The translations under genes and the position numbers were made by a program. Shown in pieces: positions 1 through 13,102 of a DNA stretch of 64,000 nt (its first letter is position 1; the number at the start of each line of letters is the position of its first letter). Below the pieces are notes generated by a model, which did not search any database, was not told the origin of the DNA, and saw only the letters and a list, made by a program, of their open reading frames with translations. Source of the stretch: Siphonodentalium dalli (lineage: Eukaryota; Mollusca; Scaphopoda; Gadilida; Siphonodentaliidae); assembly GCA_032622095.1 (NCBI GenBank), contig CP136067.1:43135549-43199548 (forward strand), written 5' to 3'.

Positions 1-1186
1 TTGGGCGGCCCAACCACATATACCCCCCCCCCAAACCGTAAAAAAAACCCTCGGATTCTCGCTTGATAGAAAATCACGTGGAATCAGAATTTTTCCGGCC
101 TCCGGCCCATCGGGAAATTTCCCGGTCTCCCGATCGGCCAGTCCGCCTCTGCTCTTACCAAATTATGTATAAATAACTTTGGGTTTCGAACGCGTCATGT
201 CCGTTTAAGAGTTCGTATGGGCTAAGTTTTTGTTTAATGAATTTGGCTAGAGCATGGGGGTCTTATAGTTATTACGAAAAATACAATGATTCCGATTCAC
301 CAATCTCAGCGACCCAGTTATGAACAATGGCCGACTGAAGTGAAGTACGTCCGTACTCAGTACGGACTAATAACACACCGCGTGACATGTTACGTTGTAC
401 CGAGTACGGACGTATGGCAGCAAGAGGTTAGGAATGAGACACACTGTCAATGGATTATCACTTGGAAGATATTAACGTTCCGACTTCATTTCGTTGAGAC
501 GCATAGAAAATACTTGATATTGATTATTCCCACTCATCGTATCTGTGGAAAAAGCTTCATGTCCAATTCAATCACTTCAGTCCAAGCCCTATAAGTGCGT
601 TCAAGACGCATGTCAGGGTGACATTCCTAACACACGTGCGTTTTAATAAAGATGATGTACCTCATTTCTGCCACATTAACGAAGAAGATATACTTCAATG
701 GTGTTTCATATAATCAGGTTATCACATTCAGGCATCATCGATGCATATGTGGGCGTACACGGTAGAGTGTCTGTGCTGAAAGAAATTACAAGCGAAAAAT
801 AGAGATACCTGTACCATACTGTGTCCGAGTTAAGACCAAGTCTTCTCGGTCCACCACAGCTTGGTATATCGGCTTATGCTGTTTTGGACCGAGTCCCGCC
901 CGTGCTTCGCTCTTCTATAACGGACTTTCATTCAAAAGACTTACTATATATACGTGTACACGTGAAACCCGGGCATTCACGTAAACCCGTGAATGTGATT
1001 AATCATCTGACATGTCCGCGATTAATCTGTCTTCAGAATGATATATCATTTACCGTGATAGAAAAGGGTATAGTGATGAAACAATCGTTTAATGTATCGT
1101 TTATTTGAATTTTCTGATAGCGCGACAAATCGAAATTATCTGGAAAACAAGGCTTTGTTTACTAATAAATCTCGTTGCTTTGTCGT
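1..1186. other. No gene recognised
   Basis: Contains only short open frames with no recognisable domain or codon pattern. There is a run of C near position 28 and a small inverted motif (agtacggac) repeated at 355-410. Confidence 0.6.
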
Positions 1187-1745
1187 TTAAAGGCCCACTT
1201 AATTTTCGAACCCCCAGATCACATATATCAAATATATGCCATAGTATATACCATGAACCCCCAGATCACATATATCAAATATATGCCATAGTATATACCA
1301 TTTGAAAGAGGAAGCTTCAATACATTGTATTTATCAACTTATCCGGTGTAATAAACTGTGAACATGTTGTATTTGTTGAGTTACCGACGTGTTTTTTGTG
1401 CTTAAGTTTCATCTGTTTTGCAGTGCAAAGTGTTTTATTTTTAATGTATAGTAGGGGGAATACCTCTATATCTTAAAGATGAAGTTATTCCCCTTCCATT
1501 GAAAATACATGTTTAGTTTGAAATCTGTTGCATTCTGAGAGCCATATATAACGGGAGGGGGGGTATTCCTATGATTTCAGCTGTTTTCTAATTTTCTATG
1601 GGCATCTTCTGAGACATAGACGTTTCAAATGGTGACGAATTATAGTATTTTAATCATATTTTACGCTATATATTGTTACTAAAACCGTATATATCAAGGC
1701 ACTATAACAAATTAGAGGTGACTCGAAATTTAAGTGGGCCTTTAA
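1187..1745. mobile_element. TTAA-flanked MITE, AGGCCCACTTAA ends
   Basis: Non-autonomous element with inverted ends AGGCCCACTTAA ... TTAAGTGGGCCT, flanked by TTAA on both sides, the target duplication typical of piggyBac-type elements. No open frame. A 47-bp segment with (CCCCCAGATCACATATATC) is tandemly duplicated inside (about 1208-1301). Confidence 0.8.
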
Positions 1746-2593
1746 CGGACCTCTAATAATCAATATTGTGCACGTATATCAGAATAAACGTAGTTTTAAT
1801 CAATCAACATAGCAAAAGAGAACCGATTTATTTATGAGACTGGTTTATTATAAAATACGGGGCCTATACTTAACTCACGGCTCAAAAGGCATACGGAAGG
1901 TCAAGGTCACCCAGAAGTCTTTCGAATAGCCATTAAGAACATATATTGTGGTCCAGGAGATATTGGTCGACATTCGCACCCCGGGACTCAACTTAAATCC
2001 ACCCATTTCGTCCATAATGTATCCTCTAACTTTTTTTTCGGTTGTCTACAAAAAAAATGGCTGCAGAGCCTCAGATATATAAGATGGCATCCAATGGCGG
2101 CCAGTTTCCTTGACATGCACCAGGTTTAGCTATTTGATCGCTATTATAGTTAATATAATATCACATGCGGTTCTAATTTCCAGTCGATTCGATATACTCA
2201 TATAAAACTCTTACAAATTAGTCAAAAATCCGAAGAAGAGTTATTTGCGAACACGATGGGACCATAATATACATACCCGGCTGAATATTTTTGCCCGATA
2301 TCACGTTTTTTTCCATTCCAAATGCCGGTATTATTCGGTCAAAGCCGAATCGACGCGAAATTGCAATGTCTGTATCTAATCAGTGGGTGTTATTGTTATT
2401 AATTCTCCACACATGCATACATATATGTGTGTATGAGATACCCATGTGAGGATCCTTGTTATACGTGAGTTGAGGAATATTCACCCAAATCCAACATGGC
2501 GGCCACAAATTGAAAAATCGTCTAAATTCGCTTATTTTCCCCAGTGAACATGATTGTCATGACATGTCTTTATGTCGCATCCAATAAAAGGTC
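1746..2593. other. No gene recognised
   Basis: AT-rich sequence with scattered 'atggcggcc' motifs that also occur in the neighbouring inverted repeat and the tandem-core arrays further right. No coding signal. Confidence 0.5.
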
Positions 2594-2945
2594 TCCAAAA
2601 TCCAAAATGGTGCCCAAAATATCGGAAGAATTTGAAAATTTACTGAAAATCCCTCATATGCATATCATTGGGCGTTATTGTCAATCCATGCTTACAGTTG
2701 AGTTGGGAATACTGAGGTCAAGTAATTGCCTTACATCTCATATAATCAAATCAAAGATGGCGGCTAAAATGGCGACCGAATTTTGAAAATACGTCGATAT
2801 TCCTTTACTTTCTTAAAATTGACGCAATTGTTACGTGTATTCCACCCATATTTGTACGTGGTGGGGAACATTGATATGAAGATTATTCGTTTGAATTGGG
2901 CAACTGATACTCACAGTCAAGATGGTGGCCAAACTGATGGCCAGA
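2594..2945 (+). repeat. Inverted repeat, left arm
   Basis: Matches the reverse complement of 3639-4020 over ~350 bp with many substitutions (shared blocks: ccaaaatggc, cattgggcgt, cttacagttga, caagtaatt, gaacattgatatgaag, caagatggtggccaaact). The arms are old copies of one repeat in opposite orientation. Confidence 0.7.
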
Positions 2946-3638
2946 AATTAACGTCATCGTTCGCATAGCGCAGCTAGTAGCATCTTGTGAGGACGATAAC
3001 CCATAATGAGTAATCGTGATGTGCCATTTCGAAATCCAGTCTCCAGTAAACGCCGATAATTTCCGTAACCATAGGTGCGCCGAATAGTCATATTATGACT
3101 TGAAACATTTAGAACAACACGCTGAGTTGATTCTGATTTGCCACATTCATAATTATCTGGACCAGCATCCGCCCTAATCTATCTCGTTCACGCAAACAAA
3201 TCTTCTACACTTCATGATAGAATGGTATCACTAATCAGAATGTTTTAAGCAATACATATGCCGGGATCCAGCTCACGATTTTGTTACGGAATTCTTATCC
3301 TTATTGTTGGCAAGATTCAGATTCACCAGCGAAGAGATGGAAGTTGGTCCGGTTATTTATGAATGTGGCAATCATAATCGTTTCTCACTCTTGCATGTCA
3401 TTATATGACTATTCGGTAACCTACGGTTACGGCCATTATCGGCGCTTACTTGAGAATGGATTACGAAATGTAACGTTGCGATTTTTTATTGTGGGTTTTC
3501 GTCTTTCCAAAAGCTACTAGCTGTGTTATGCGTTTAAAGACGTCTTATGTATGAACCGATAGATGATTTATGAACCATTTCGTCTATACATATCAATATT
3601 ATGACAAAAGTGTAATTAGTATGTGAAAATATCGACGA
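2946..3638. other. Spacer between inverted repeat arms
   Basis: About 690 bp. No domain or splice-supported exon is visible; a 79-codon open frame at 3281-3520 has no recognisable features. Confidence 0.4.
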
Positions 3639-4020
3639 CTATTCAATGTTTGGCCAACAGTTTGGCCGCCATCTTGGCTGTGAGTATAAATTGCCCAACA
3701 CAAACGAATACTTCGTATCAATGTTACCTAGACACACGTAAATATGGATATAATTCCCGTAACAAAAATACCCATTGTCAGAAAGTAAAGAAACAACGAT
3801 GTTTTCAAATTTCGGTCGACAATTTAGCCGCCCCATTGGATTTAGGATACCATTTCTTGCATGGCAAGTAAGATAATTACTTGGTGTCAGTAGTCCAATT
3901 TCAACTGTAAGCTTGGATGGAGTTGTCAACTGGTCATGACAAAAACGCCCAATGATGTGAATATCAAGGGATTTTCGGTAATTTTGCAAAATATGTCCGC
4001 CATTTTGGATTTTGGGAACT
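3639..4020 (-). repeat. Inverted repeat, right arm
   Basis: Reverse-complement partner of 2594-2945. The 116-codon open frame on the minus strand here is not matched by an open frame in the other arm, so it is probably chance. Confidence 0.7.
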
Positions 4021-4358
4021 TTTTATGAGCCATAAGGACAATATAAGGACAATATCCTATTATAAAAGGATTTGAACAGTTACATTATCTAGATAGGTCC
4101 ATAATTTGTTGTTGAAATATAAGAATCAACTTTTGATTGGGTGAGATAATTCATTCGGCTGCTGGATTAACTGGTAAAATATGTAATTTGCTATGTTCGT
4201 TTGGGTTTGTAGCAAGTTCTGTTCGTGAATTATATAATGTAATCACTGAAGCCAATTGATTATAGTCGTCCTATATTGTATATAACAATAGAAAATGGTC
4301 AATTAAATTAGTGATTTTTATTTATATTGTTACAGCCCTAACTTAGACTAGGACTTTA

Positions 4359-4676
4359 ACGATACACATGCCCACGATACGATACATATCGCGATACAAA
4401 TAACACGATGCATAATTATCACGATACACATGCCCACGATACGATACATATCGCGATACAAATAACACGATGCATAATTATCACGATACACATGCCCACG
4501 ATACGATACATATCGCGATACAAATAACACGATGCATAATTATCACGATACACATGCCCACGATACTATACATATCGCGATACAAATAACACGATGCATA
4601 ATTATCACGATACACATGCCCACGATACGATACATATCGCGATACAAATAACACGATGCATAATTATCACGATACA
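4359..4676. repeat. 62-bp satellite, five copies
   Basis: Period exactly 62 bp (unit starts at 4359, 4421, 4483, 4545, 4607; partial at 4669). The copies are almost identical. The unit contains several GATAC/CGATA words and a near-palindrome gatacatatcgcgatac. The short open frame across it is a product of the repeat. Confidence 0.95.
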
Positions 4677-4839
4677 CTTTATATCACTTTTGAAACTCAA
4701 TTGGAAAGTCAAAACCATCTGATATTTCTATGAGTTTACCAATTATGCATTATGAATCTTTGATTGTATCTTCGCAGCCTCCTCTCAACAGTTGGTATAT
4801 GTTTGTATGAGTCACATTATACACCGTAAATTTATTTCC

Positions 4840-5075
4840 CTGTTCCATGTTCGTTATTCAGCATCCGATTCACATCTTGTTAGTGTCCAATTTCCAGTTC
4901 CCTGCTCAGCCTCAGATTCATGTATGTTTAGTGAACAGTTCGTTATATTCAGCCTCCGATTCGATAAATTATAGGCGGAATGATCATATTTTATGCAAGT
5001 TCAACAACAACAACGCTTATAGGTTATCGCAGTTCCCAGTATCCTGTTCAGCCTCCGATTCGAAAACAAAATAGT
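4840..5075. repeat. Dispersed short repeat (CAGCCTCCGATTC)
   Basis: The words 'cagcctccgattc' and 'cagttccc' recur four times here. The inverse (gaatcggaggctgaataacg) is at 10195-10220, with weaker forms near 6215 and 33315. This looks like remnants of one dispersed element. Confidence 0.5.
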
Positions 5076-5207
5076 GGAAAAGACGGTAATCACCGGGATC
5101 CCAGAATCCCATCGGGATTCACCGGGACTTTTGTTGTAAGAATTTCTTTCTAAATTCACGACTGTGTAAAAACAATACTAATAGTGGACGATTTAAAAAG
5201 TGATGAT

Positions 5208-5600
5208 TTCGTCCAAAGCCACACTAGGGGCATATCACTGTCCAAATAATACCCGGCTCATTTCATTATACCCGGCCACAAATTACGTGCAACTATAATC
5301 TTCGTGGCGACCATAACGGACCCAAAAATGTTTGTTAATTCCAGATTGGGAAAGATAATTGCTATTCATGGCCACTTTTGGGGTGAATTTGCCCATAGCC
5401 ACCCAAGGGGTAAATCGGTGTCCACAAAATACCCAGGTACCTCATTATACCCGGCCACAAATTGGGCGTAACTGGAGCCCAGGCGACCAAAATGGACCCC
5501 CAAAAAATGCTTGTAAATTCCCGATTGTGATAGATCTATGCTATTTATGGCCAATTTTGGGTGAATTCGTCCACAGCCACCCCAGGTACAAGCGTATATA
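5208..5600. repeat. Tandem repeat, ~180-bp unit, about 2 copies
   Basis: The sequence beginning gtccaaagccac at 5211 recurs at 5391 (gcccatagccac) and 5569 (gtccacagccac), with 'ttatacccggccacaaatt' in each unit. The long open frames crossing it on both strands are products of the repeat. Confidence 0.75.
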
Positions 5601-6319
5601 CGCCGATGCTCGGTGTAACTACGCCGAGAAGCTAGGGCAAATGATCCGCAAATCACTGTCTAATTCAGCAACAAATTCTTACAAGAAAACCAATGTCAGA
5701 AATGGTAACGCGCTCAAGATCATATATTATATACCCATGATTGTAATTATAGAATATGAAATATATTGGTTTCGCGAATGACCAACTCAGAATTCCGTTA
5801 AAATAACAATAATAACCAGCACCTAATTAACGAACCGGCGGCCGACTCGACCGTCTCTGACCACAACCCCCAGTGGGCTGCAGAACGCAAAATGTCTATA
5901 AAAGTTGAAATATAAGACTTACAAATTATCTTTTTCATTTCTTTTATTTGTAATTGACATAGCTTGTCACAAACCAAACATCAACATTATTGACATAATA
6001 ATGTAAAGGAAAATAAACGAAATTGAAATTCCCAACTACACCTTTTACCGGACTCGGCCTCCTGGTCGCGCAGTTCGACTTGTAATCCTCCCAAAAATTC
6101 CCATTATCTATATAAATAAAACGCCCATCTCTAGGACAGTATACACGCGGCGCGCGTTGATAAAAAATCCCGGTGTACCCGGCGACGGGATTGTGGGATA
6201 CCGGTGATTTCTCGAATCGCAGGCTGAATATGAACCAAGAAAACTAAGATGCATGCATCAGGTCGGCCGTGAACTATCTACCATAGAATTGTTGTAGCTA
6301 TCGATTATACATTTTGAAA

Positions 6320-6375
6320 CACATGTCTGTATGTATGTATGTATGTGTGTATGCGTGAATGCATGTGTGTATGTG
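6320..6375. repeat. TGTA/TGTG microsatellite
   Basis: Run of (TGTA)n passing into TGTG words. Confidence 0.8.
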
Positions 6376-6769
6376 TTATAGACTCTAACACTGCTCGAAT
6401 TTGGTATTTAACGTGTCAACTTGACCTCGCTCATAGGCATGTTTCTGGACCTTGACCGATCCGACTAAAAATTTGTGTGTAGGACTACTTCGATCCCGGG
6501 AGCAATATGGACGGGTCCAATTTCACGTGGGACCATGTTCTCGAACGTGCTGATATAGGCATGTTTCTGGACCAATTGAACAATAGTTTGGCCAGACGCT
6601 GTATATACTGGGTACTGTCCAGATGGAGGCGATCACAAAAAAAATCCCTAACTAGCCCGAACGAAGTCGAGTACATCAGCTAGTTTAATATATATTTTGG
6701 ACATTTGTCTGTCTGTTTGTCTGTTAGCTATGGCCGGGAAAACTGCCGGACAGATTTGACGAAATTTGA

Positions 6770-7130
6770 TACCTAGGGGAAATTATTTCCAGGGAGTATT
6801 TTGGACGGGTCAAATCTTGATCCCGACCTGACTTTGACATTCAAAAAGATCAATTCAAGGTCAAATCTGGTAAAACGGAAGTATTCCAACGAAATTTGAT
6901 ACCTACTGTTACTTTTGTCCCAGGAGTGTTTCGGGTGGGTCAAATCATGACCCTGACCTGATCTTGACATTCAAAATTGTCAATTCAAGGTCAAATCGGG
7001 TATAAAGCCGGGCGGATTTCGACGGGTACTTTTGTCGTGACTTTTGTCCGGGGAGTGTTTTGGACGGGTCAAATCGTGACCCCGACATGACCTTCACCTT
7101 TAATAGTCAATTCAAGGTTAAATCGCGCAT
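6770..7130. repeat. Tandem repeat, ~125-135-bp unit, three copies
   Basis: 'gggtcaaatc.tga(t/c)cc' followed by 'gacctga..ttgacattcaaaa' and 'tcaattcaaggtcaaatc' occurs at about 6807, 6935 and 7065. A further trace is at 6508. No protein is inferred. Confidence 0.75.
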
Positions 7131-7139
7131 TTCTCCGAA

Positions 7140-8628
7140 AATCAGAGGGGAACATCCCGGACGAAGTGGGGTCCACGAGCTACTATTATATATTTCTAGA
7201 TTTAGTTACAAACTAAATACCTGTATATTGTACAAAGAAATGTTTGACAAATATATCTGTATCAATATTACCATACGGGTCATTAAAATAGATACGACGA
7301 AACAAATTTTGAAGGGTGCATGTATCAGATAAATTTTTATATTTCAAATGATGACAGGAATGCAGAAAGTTGAAGTACCTACGTAATACTGGCTATCCGC
7401 ATGAAGAGATATACATGTATATAAAAACCAGATGAGGGATATGTCTGTACAGTTGCTAAACAATTCAGTCATGCAAAAGAGGATCAAAGAGTAAGATACC
7501 AAATTGCTGCCTGTGGTAATGTTTTTTAACGAAATTCGGGAAAATTAGATTACTCTCACCCTGGTTATCCAGAAGATAATTGTGGAATCTGATGACGATC
7601 GGACAAGGGGTCTCGTCTGTAGGATCAACCAAATTATTTAGCCATAAAAATAGTAAAATTGAAGATCACCGCTGGCAGTGATGTCTTCACAAGGACAGTT
7701 TGAGAACAAAATATGGCTCACATCTAGCGGTGACCCAAAATATCCACATAAGAAAAAGTTCTCCAATAAAAGCTGGCTGCAGGGTGCGCCAATTGATTCA
7801 AATTCGAAATTTAGCAGGGTGTACTGCATGTGGCCATGTTTTCCCCGCAAATTTGATAGACTGATGGACAAAACCACTGAATCCGTTGAATCAATATACA
7901 TGTATACATGGATTAATTTATATGCATTGTTATACACAGTACTGGTATATAAAGGTACTGAAAATAACTATATTACTAGTATACACAAAATAAACCATAT
8001 ATCATGGCTATGGGTTCTAATATCCGAACATGACAGCTGAGAACTTGGTGTGAATTAAAGAGTGGTGGTTTCTCAAGCATATCTAACCCTCCACGTTAGA
8101 CACATGCCATTAAATGTCATAAGTATAATCTAGCTTGAGGACAGAAGTGATCCATAAAACCCCCTTAATTCAACCAGGTCCTCGCGCGATGTATGATCGA
8201 TCACATGATGATCTAGGGGGATTAGAATTGATGTATAAAAACAGCACTGCATGTAAATATAAAATAAAATAGTGCTACATCTTATTACAGATTATTGCCA
8301 TATATAATCAGTGATTATACAGACAGTCTGACAAAATAAAGTTTCAGTGACACTCTATCCGAAGAGGGGAATAATTTCATCTGTTACAGTCAATGGAGCA
8401 ATTATGAATCTGGAAAGGTGAAATTTCTAAGTAATACTAGATATCGACATGACGCGATAAAATATAACGTAAATGCAATATGGCCGCTGGCGACCATTTT
8501 TTCCTATGAAATTAAAAAAATATTTGATAGCTCTCATCTGATAGATCAATATCAAGATAAATATGAAGTTTGGTGATGATCGGATGAGTGAAGTGGACTG
8601 TGGTCTGTGCTAAACGGTTTAGTAATGC
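7140..8628. other. No gene; degenerate repeats
   Basis: Near 8340 there is an old copy of the left end of the tandem-core element (cagtgacac..., gaataattt, tacagtcaatgga). Overlapping open frames on both strands at 7638-8040 have no recognisable domain and are probably chance. Confidence 0.4.
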
Positions 8629-8940
8629 TTAAAAAGATTCTTACCTTAATATTTTTATGTTCACTTTATAAACTTCACTGAGTCATCTTTGTCATGTATT
8701 GAGTTTGATATCTTTTGTTATCAGTTTATAAATCATGTATGTCTCATGTTTGTTATTTTAATTTATGTGTTTATTATCATTAAATAAAGTTGCATTCCTT
8801 AAAAAGATTCTTACCTCAATGTTTTTATGTTCACTTTATAAACTCCACTGAGTCATCTTTGTCATGTATTGAATTTGATATCTTTTGTTAACAGTTTATA
8901 AATTATGTATGTCTCGTGTTCGTTATTATATTATATACAC
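8629..8940. repeat. 170-bp tandem duplication
   Basis: The unit starting ttaaaaagattcttacc at 8629 recurs at 8799 with few differences, including the blocks 'cactttataaactccactga' and 'tcatctttgtcatgtattga'. The first copy ends in aataaagttgcattcc. Confidence 0.85.
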
Positions 8941-9662
8941 TTTATAGTGTGTTTTCAGAACGAAAACAAATTGAATAAAATCAACAAATTTGTAAATTTA
9001 AAAACAATTCAAACGTTGTTGTATTCCATGTCCCAGCCCGGACATATACACCAAATTTCAATAATATTCATTGAGAAACAACGGACCAAACGCTATATAA
9101 CACCCGTATACATCTTTTATTCCGTATCGGACTCGGGTACATGTTATAGTAGGTACCGAATTGACACACGTCGACTGGGCGAGTTGGCCCTGGGGCGATT
9201 AGGCCGATTCCGGCACATTCTAGAATTTACCGTATGTATCCGTTTACGCGTAGTTTACTTTAGAAAGTTCCGCAATTAATACCGTAAATAGAGCGACCTT
9301 ATTTGACAGAGAATGCCTCTGTTATTGATTATCAAGTTGCTGTACATTAAAAACGACAAATTCACATGCTCGTTCAAGCGCAGTTAGTCTATTTTCCCCA
9401 TGTTAAAGGACATCCACAAATACTAAATAACGCTAACCTACTGCCGAATGTTTGACACGACAACTGTTAACATATTTGGGCTGAATTCATCTGACGCGGT
9501 ATTATTCCTCAAAATAAACAACAAAACCATCGTTACTTGGAAATGTAGTTTGGGCTAACATTTACATAAATCCTCCAGATCAATTATCCGACACACACGT
9601 CAGATGAAAAAGTCACATGAAGTAACCGGCCAAATTGGCCGAAATGAATTTACACAGTACAC
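8941..9662. other. No gene recognised
   Basis: No domain, splice-supported exon or repeat that I can name. Confidence 0.4.
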
Positions 9663-10139
9663 TTAAAGGTACTCAACCCGTAAAGAGGGTCCCCATCTCG
9701 ACAGATTCCAACAACAACAATCCGATCAGAGGGTCCTATATTACTATTTCTTTGGCTTTGGGGGTAAAAAATATTTGATTCGAGTCGAGGAACCCATCAA
9801 ACAAAGCTCAGAGTTATTAGATATTGATTTTTCAAATTTGTTATGTTCTCGAGATCAGTACTAATAACTGCCGTAATCTGCTCTGGATGTGTACTCCAAA
9901 TCTATTCAAACAGACAAGGATGAATAACTCTAAAATCAAGTGGTAATTTTAACGCAATTTTGACTGAGTTCTGGGCCAGATAGTATTCCCGATAATGAAA
10001 AATAATAGATTTCTAAAATCGATATCTAACAAATCTGAGCTTTGATGGGTGACTTCCTCGACTCGAATCAAATATTTTTGACCCCCGAAGCCATTGAAAT
10101 AGTAATTGAGAGGAGTTTTATCGGGTTGAGTACCTTTAA
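9663..10139 (+). mobile_element. TTAA-flanked element, AGGTACTCAA ends
   Basis: Inverted ends AGGTACTCAACCCG ... CGGGTTGAGTACCT inside TTAA duplications. The inner ends also pair (about 100 bp: gtaaaaaatatttgattcg / cgaatcaaatatttttgac), giving a long foldback. A second copy in the opposite orientation is at 63011-63461. No coding capacity. Confidence 0.85.
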
Positions 10140-10146
10140 CATATTT

Positions 10147-10235
10147 TAATCGGAGGTTGAATAACGAACAAGGAAATTTGAATTAAAACGATTTGAATCG
10201 GAGGCTGAATAACGAACAGGGAACTGGGAACTCAA
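10147..10235. repeat. Tandem CGGAGGYTGAATAACGAAC repeat
   Basis: Two copies of 'atcggaggttgaataacgaac', ~48 bp apart. The inverse of words found at 4840-5075. Confidence 0.6.
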
Positions 10236-10619
10236 TTCCTGGTACTAAGCTTTGCAGCAATAAAATATCACATTTGTGCCTGATATTTTTCTCGCAGCTT
10301 CATTGAACATGCCATTATAAATTAATGGATTGTATGCGTCGTGTCTTAGTCACTAAAATATCAAGTTATGGTGAATTTGTTACGGAAAAAGTTATATAAG
10401 GATAATTCTTAATGTATGACAGATATTGCTTGTATAAATTGCTTGTAATATATGTAAATATGTTTGGCTATGTCCCAGCTTACGTTATGGCTTTGCAATA
10501 AACAATACTGCACAAAACAAAACAATAACAACAAAAAACCGTCGAACATCGGACAACGAAGAACCATAACTGGATTGGCTGAATCCGAAAACGTGACTTT
10601 TTGACAGTCCATTTAATTT

Positions 10620-10760
10620 AAAAAACCGACGTCACACACACATATGTGTGGTGGTGTACACATATATGTGTGGATATTGTGTGATACACACATATGTGTG
10701 TATTATGTACACATTTATGTTCAGATAATGCCTCCACACAGTCATTGTGTGGAAGCTGCC
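10620..10760. repeat. CA/TG-rich short palindromes
   Basis: Four 'acacacatatgtgtg'-type palindromes in 100 bp. No coding interpretation. Confidence 0.6.
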
Positions 10761-11246
10761 ACACAGTCCTTTTTACAGTGCAGTATAGTAAGTTCTAAGG
10801 GACTATACATGCACCAAGGTCGTGTATTATACTGGCAGGATCGACGGGTGCTATTGTACCACGAAGGCGGACATAACGCAATCATTGTTCGTCTAGAAGA
10901 TGAGGACATTTCACCTTCGATCCCCTCGTTGAGATAATGGCTTTACCAATATTCGTTAATTATTTTAATTTCTACCAATTGGTGCCACAGATAAAAAAAA
11001 GTCATTATTGGATCATATCTAATGCGTGATAATTTGGTAGCTGGTTCGCAGATAAACCTTACTTCCTGTGGCATAATGTGACATGTGTGTCCATGTTCAC
11101 GTAGGCCCCGCGTGTATAGGTATGTGTGTGGTTAGTGTACAATCGCAGTATTTCATACAGTAAACGGGTCCCCATGTCCCCCGAAAGGCGCGGATGGCAT
11201 GCCATATCATGCCACGAATCCCTAGTTATTCTGGCAGTGCCCATAG

Positions 11247-11303
11247 AGCACAGGTCCCCAGAAATTGGGGGGTGGGGTCAATTTTTGTTCTGGGGACCTG
11301 TGC
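11247..11303. repeat. 57-bp hairpin
   Basis: gcacaggtccccagaa pairs with ttctggggacctgtgc across a GT-rich 24-bp loop. It could be a tiny foldback element. Confidence 0.8.
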
Positions 11304-11316
11304 CATAGAGATACAC

Positions 11317-11720
11317 TTAAAAGCCCACTTAATTTTCGAACCCCCAGATCACATGTATAAAATGTATGCCATATTATATACCATTTGAAACGGAAGCTTC
11401 AAAACAGTATTATCAACTTATCCGGTGTAATAAACTGTGAACATGTTGTTTTTGTTGAGTTACCGTAGTGTTTGTGTGCTTAAGTTTCATCTGTTTTGTA
11501 GTGCAAAGTGTTTCATTTTCAATGGAGGGGAATAACTATGTCTTACAGATAGAGTTATTCCCATTCCATTGAAAATACATTTTTAGTTTTCAGTTGTATT
11601 CTGGGGCCATAACGGGGATCTTTCTGTGATTTCAGCTGTTTTGTATTTCTCTATGGGCATCTTCTGAGACACAGATATTTCAAATGATGGTGAATTATAG
11701 TATTTTAATAATATTTTATG
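11317..11720. mobile_element. Partial copy of the AGGCCCACTTAA MITE
   Basis: Starts TTAAAAGCCCACTTAATTTTCG and follows the 1187-1745 element (tatcaacttatccggtgtaa, tgaacatgttg, ctatgggcatcttctgagac) to about 11715, after which similarity stops. The right terminus is missing and the internal 47-bp duplication is absent. Confidence 0.8.
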
Positions 11721-11856
11721 GCACAGATCTAAATTATATTATATAATGTTCAATTAATTTCAACAAATAAGTTGAACAAGCGGTCTCTAAAGATTTCCAT
11801 CGAATGAATAAGAGTGCACCTGCACTTGCTTTATGTGTTTGTTGGATTGTCATCGG

Positions 11857-12018
11857 CTTATATTTTCTTAACATCCCTCCAGACGAATAATACACCATTC
11901 CGCTGTATACATTTCATAACTGATTATATTTTCTGAACATCCCTCCAGACAAATAATAGACCATTCCGCTGTATACTTGTATTACTGATGGAAAACTTAT
12001 CAATTCAGTAAAGGGTTA
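11857..12018. mobile_element. Degenerate TTAA-type element with ~66-bp duplication
   Basis: 'ttatattttct..acatccctccaga.gaataata.accattccgctgtatac' occurs twice (from 11857 and 11921). The right side ends gtaaagggTTAA at 12015-12018. The 'aatagaccattcc' word is shared, inverted, with the element at 30072-30378, so this is probably a diverged relative. Confidence 0.45.
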
Positions 12019-12329
12019 AATACGGTTCGACACTGGACTTTCCCCAATCTAAAGCTCGCAATTTGTAAAGTTAATATTAGAGATAATCAAACGTCACACC
12101 TCAAGCAAAGACAGGCTATTACATGAGTGGCGGAGAATTAAGTCTAGTCAGAGAATTTGTCAACCCTGGTTTTGCTTTAAAATAAAGTCTCATCTTCTCC
12201 AATATTCGTCAAGTTGGTTCTTGAATTGGTTTAGAGTTTCTGACTACCTCTTCTACTAGGTGGTTTCATGCAGGGCTCTATAACTCGCATACTATCCCAT
12301 TCTTGCAATTTGTGTGTTAATTATTGGAT

Positions 12330-12900
12330 TTAGTTGTCTTTTGCCATGGTGATACATGTAGCACAGCCAGCTTGGGGGGGGGGGGTGGATACATATGTAC
12401 CACGGGGTTCGTCAAATAATTTTTACCTTTTACTCGGAAATTTGCTAATTTTGTGGTCCAAAAGAACAATTCAACTTGTAACTTCGTCATGGATTATCGG
12501 TTGTGCTTTTGTATGCTGATAGCTTAGCTTGGGGGGATTCCACAGGGTTTCGTACATTCAAAAGAACATATCAGCATGTAATTCGGGCATGGCTCATCAG
12601 GTTTGGCATGCTGATATTCCAGTTTAGGGGAAAGAATACCTACTTACTGTGGGGTTCCTCTATTCATTGTTACCAGAGTTATGGGCCTTGTGGCCCTTTT
12701 GTTGGACTCAGAATTATACTGAAATTTCTCTCTGTCCAGACAATTTGCATCGTAACTTCAGTACCAATGATCAGACTTTAATGTTATTTGCAATTCTAAT
12801 AGACCAGGATTTATGGAAGGACACTGACAGGTCCATGTCACTTTGTTAGTTATTGCCCTTGTTGGAAATAGCAAGATTATCCACCGTTGCTTCACATTTT
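12330..12900. repeat. Degenerate ~150-bp repeat relic
   Basis: Imperfect recurrence of 'agcttgggggg', 'ggggttc', 'caaaagaacaat.tca.c.tgtaa', 'gcatgctgat' and similar words. No coding signal. Confidence 0.4.
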
Positions 12901-13102
12901 AGCATTGTTACTCCAGTCCAACAGTTGGATTTGAATATTGTTGTAATAGTCATAGGTCAATATGAGGGAAAGGATAGGAGGGGTTTTATCCACTGATTTT
13001 CTCAGAATTACTCAGACCGATCTTGGATTTAGAAAATAACAAAATTGTCCATCTATACAAATATTTAGCATTGCCCACTCTCTAAACTGAGCATCCAAAG
13101 CA

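Noticed and set aside
5359-5781. 140-codon open frame on the + strand
   Set aside because: Mostly two units of a ~180-bp tandem repeat; an equally long antisense frame exists and no domain is visible.
7638-8040. Overlapping ~100-120-codon open frames on both strands
   Set aside because: Neither shows a domain; the region adjoins degenerate repeats. Chance seems likelier.
10644-10937. 97-codon open frame on the + strand
   Set aside because: Its first third is a CA/TG palindromic microsatellite and the rest has no recognisable feature or splice context.
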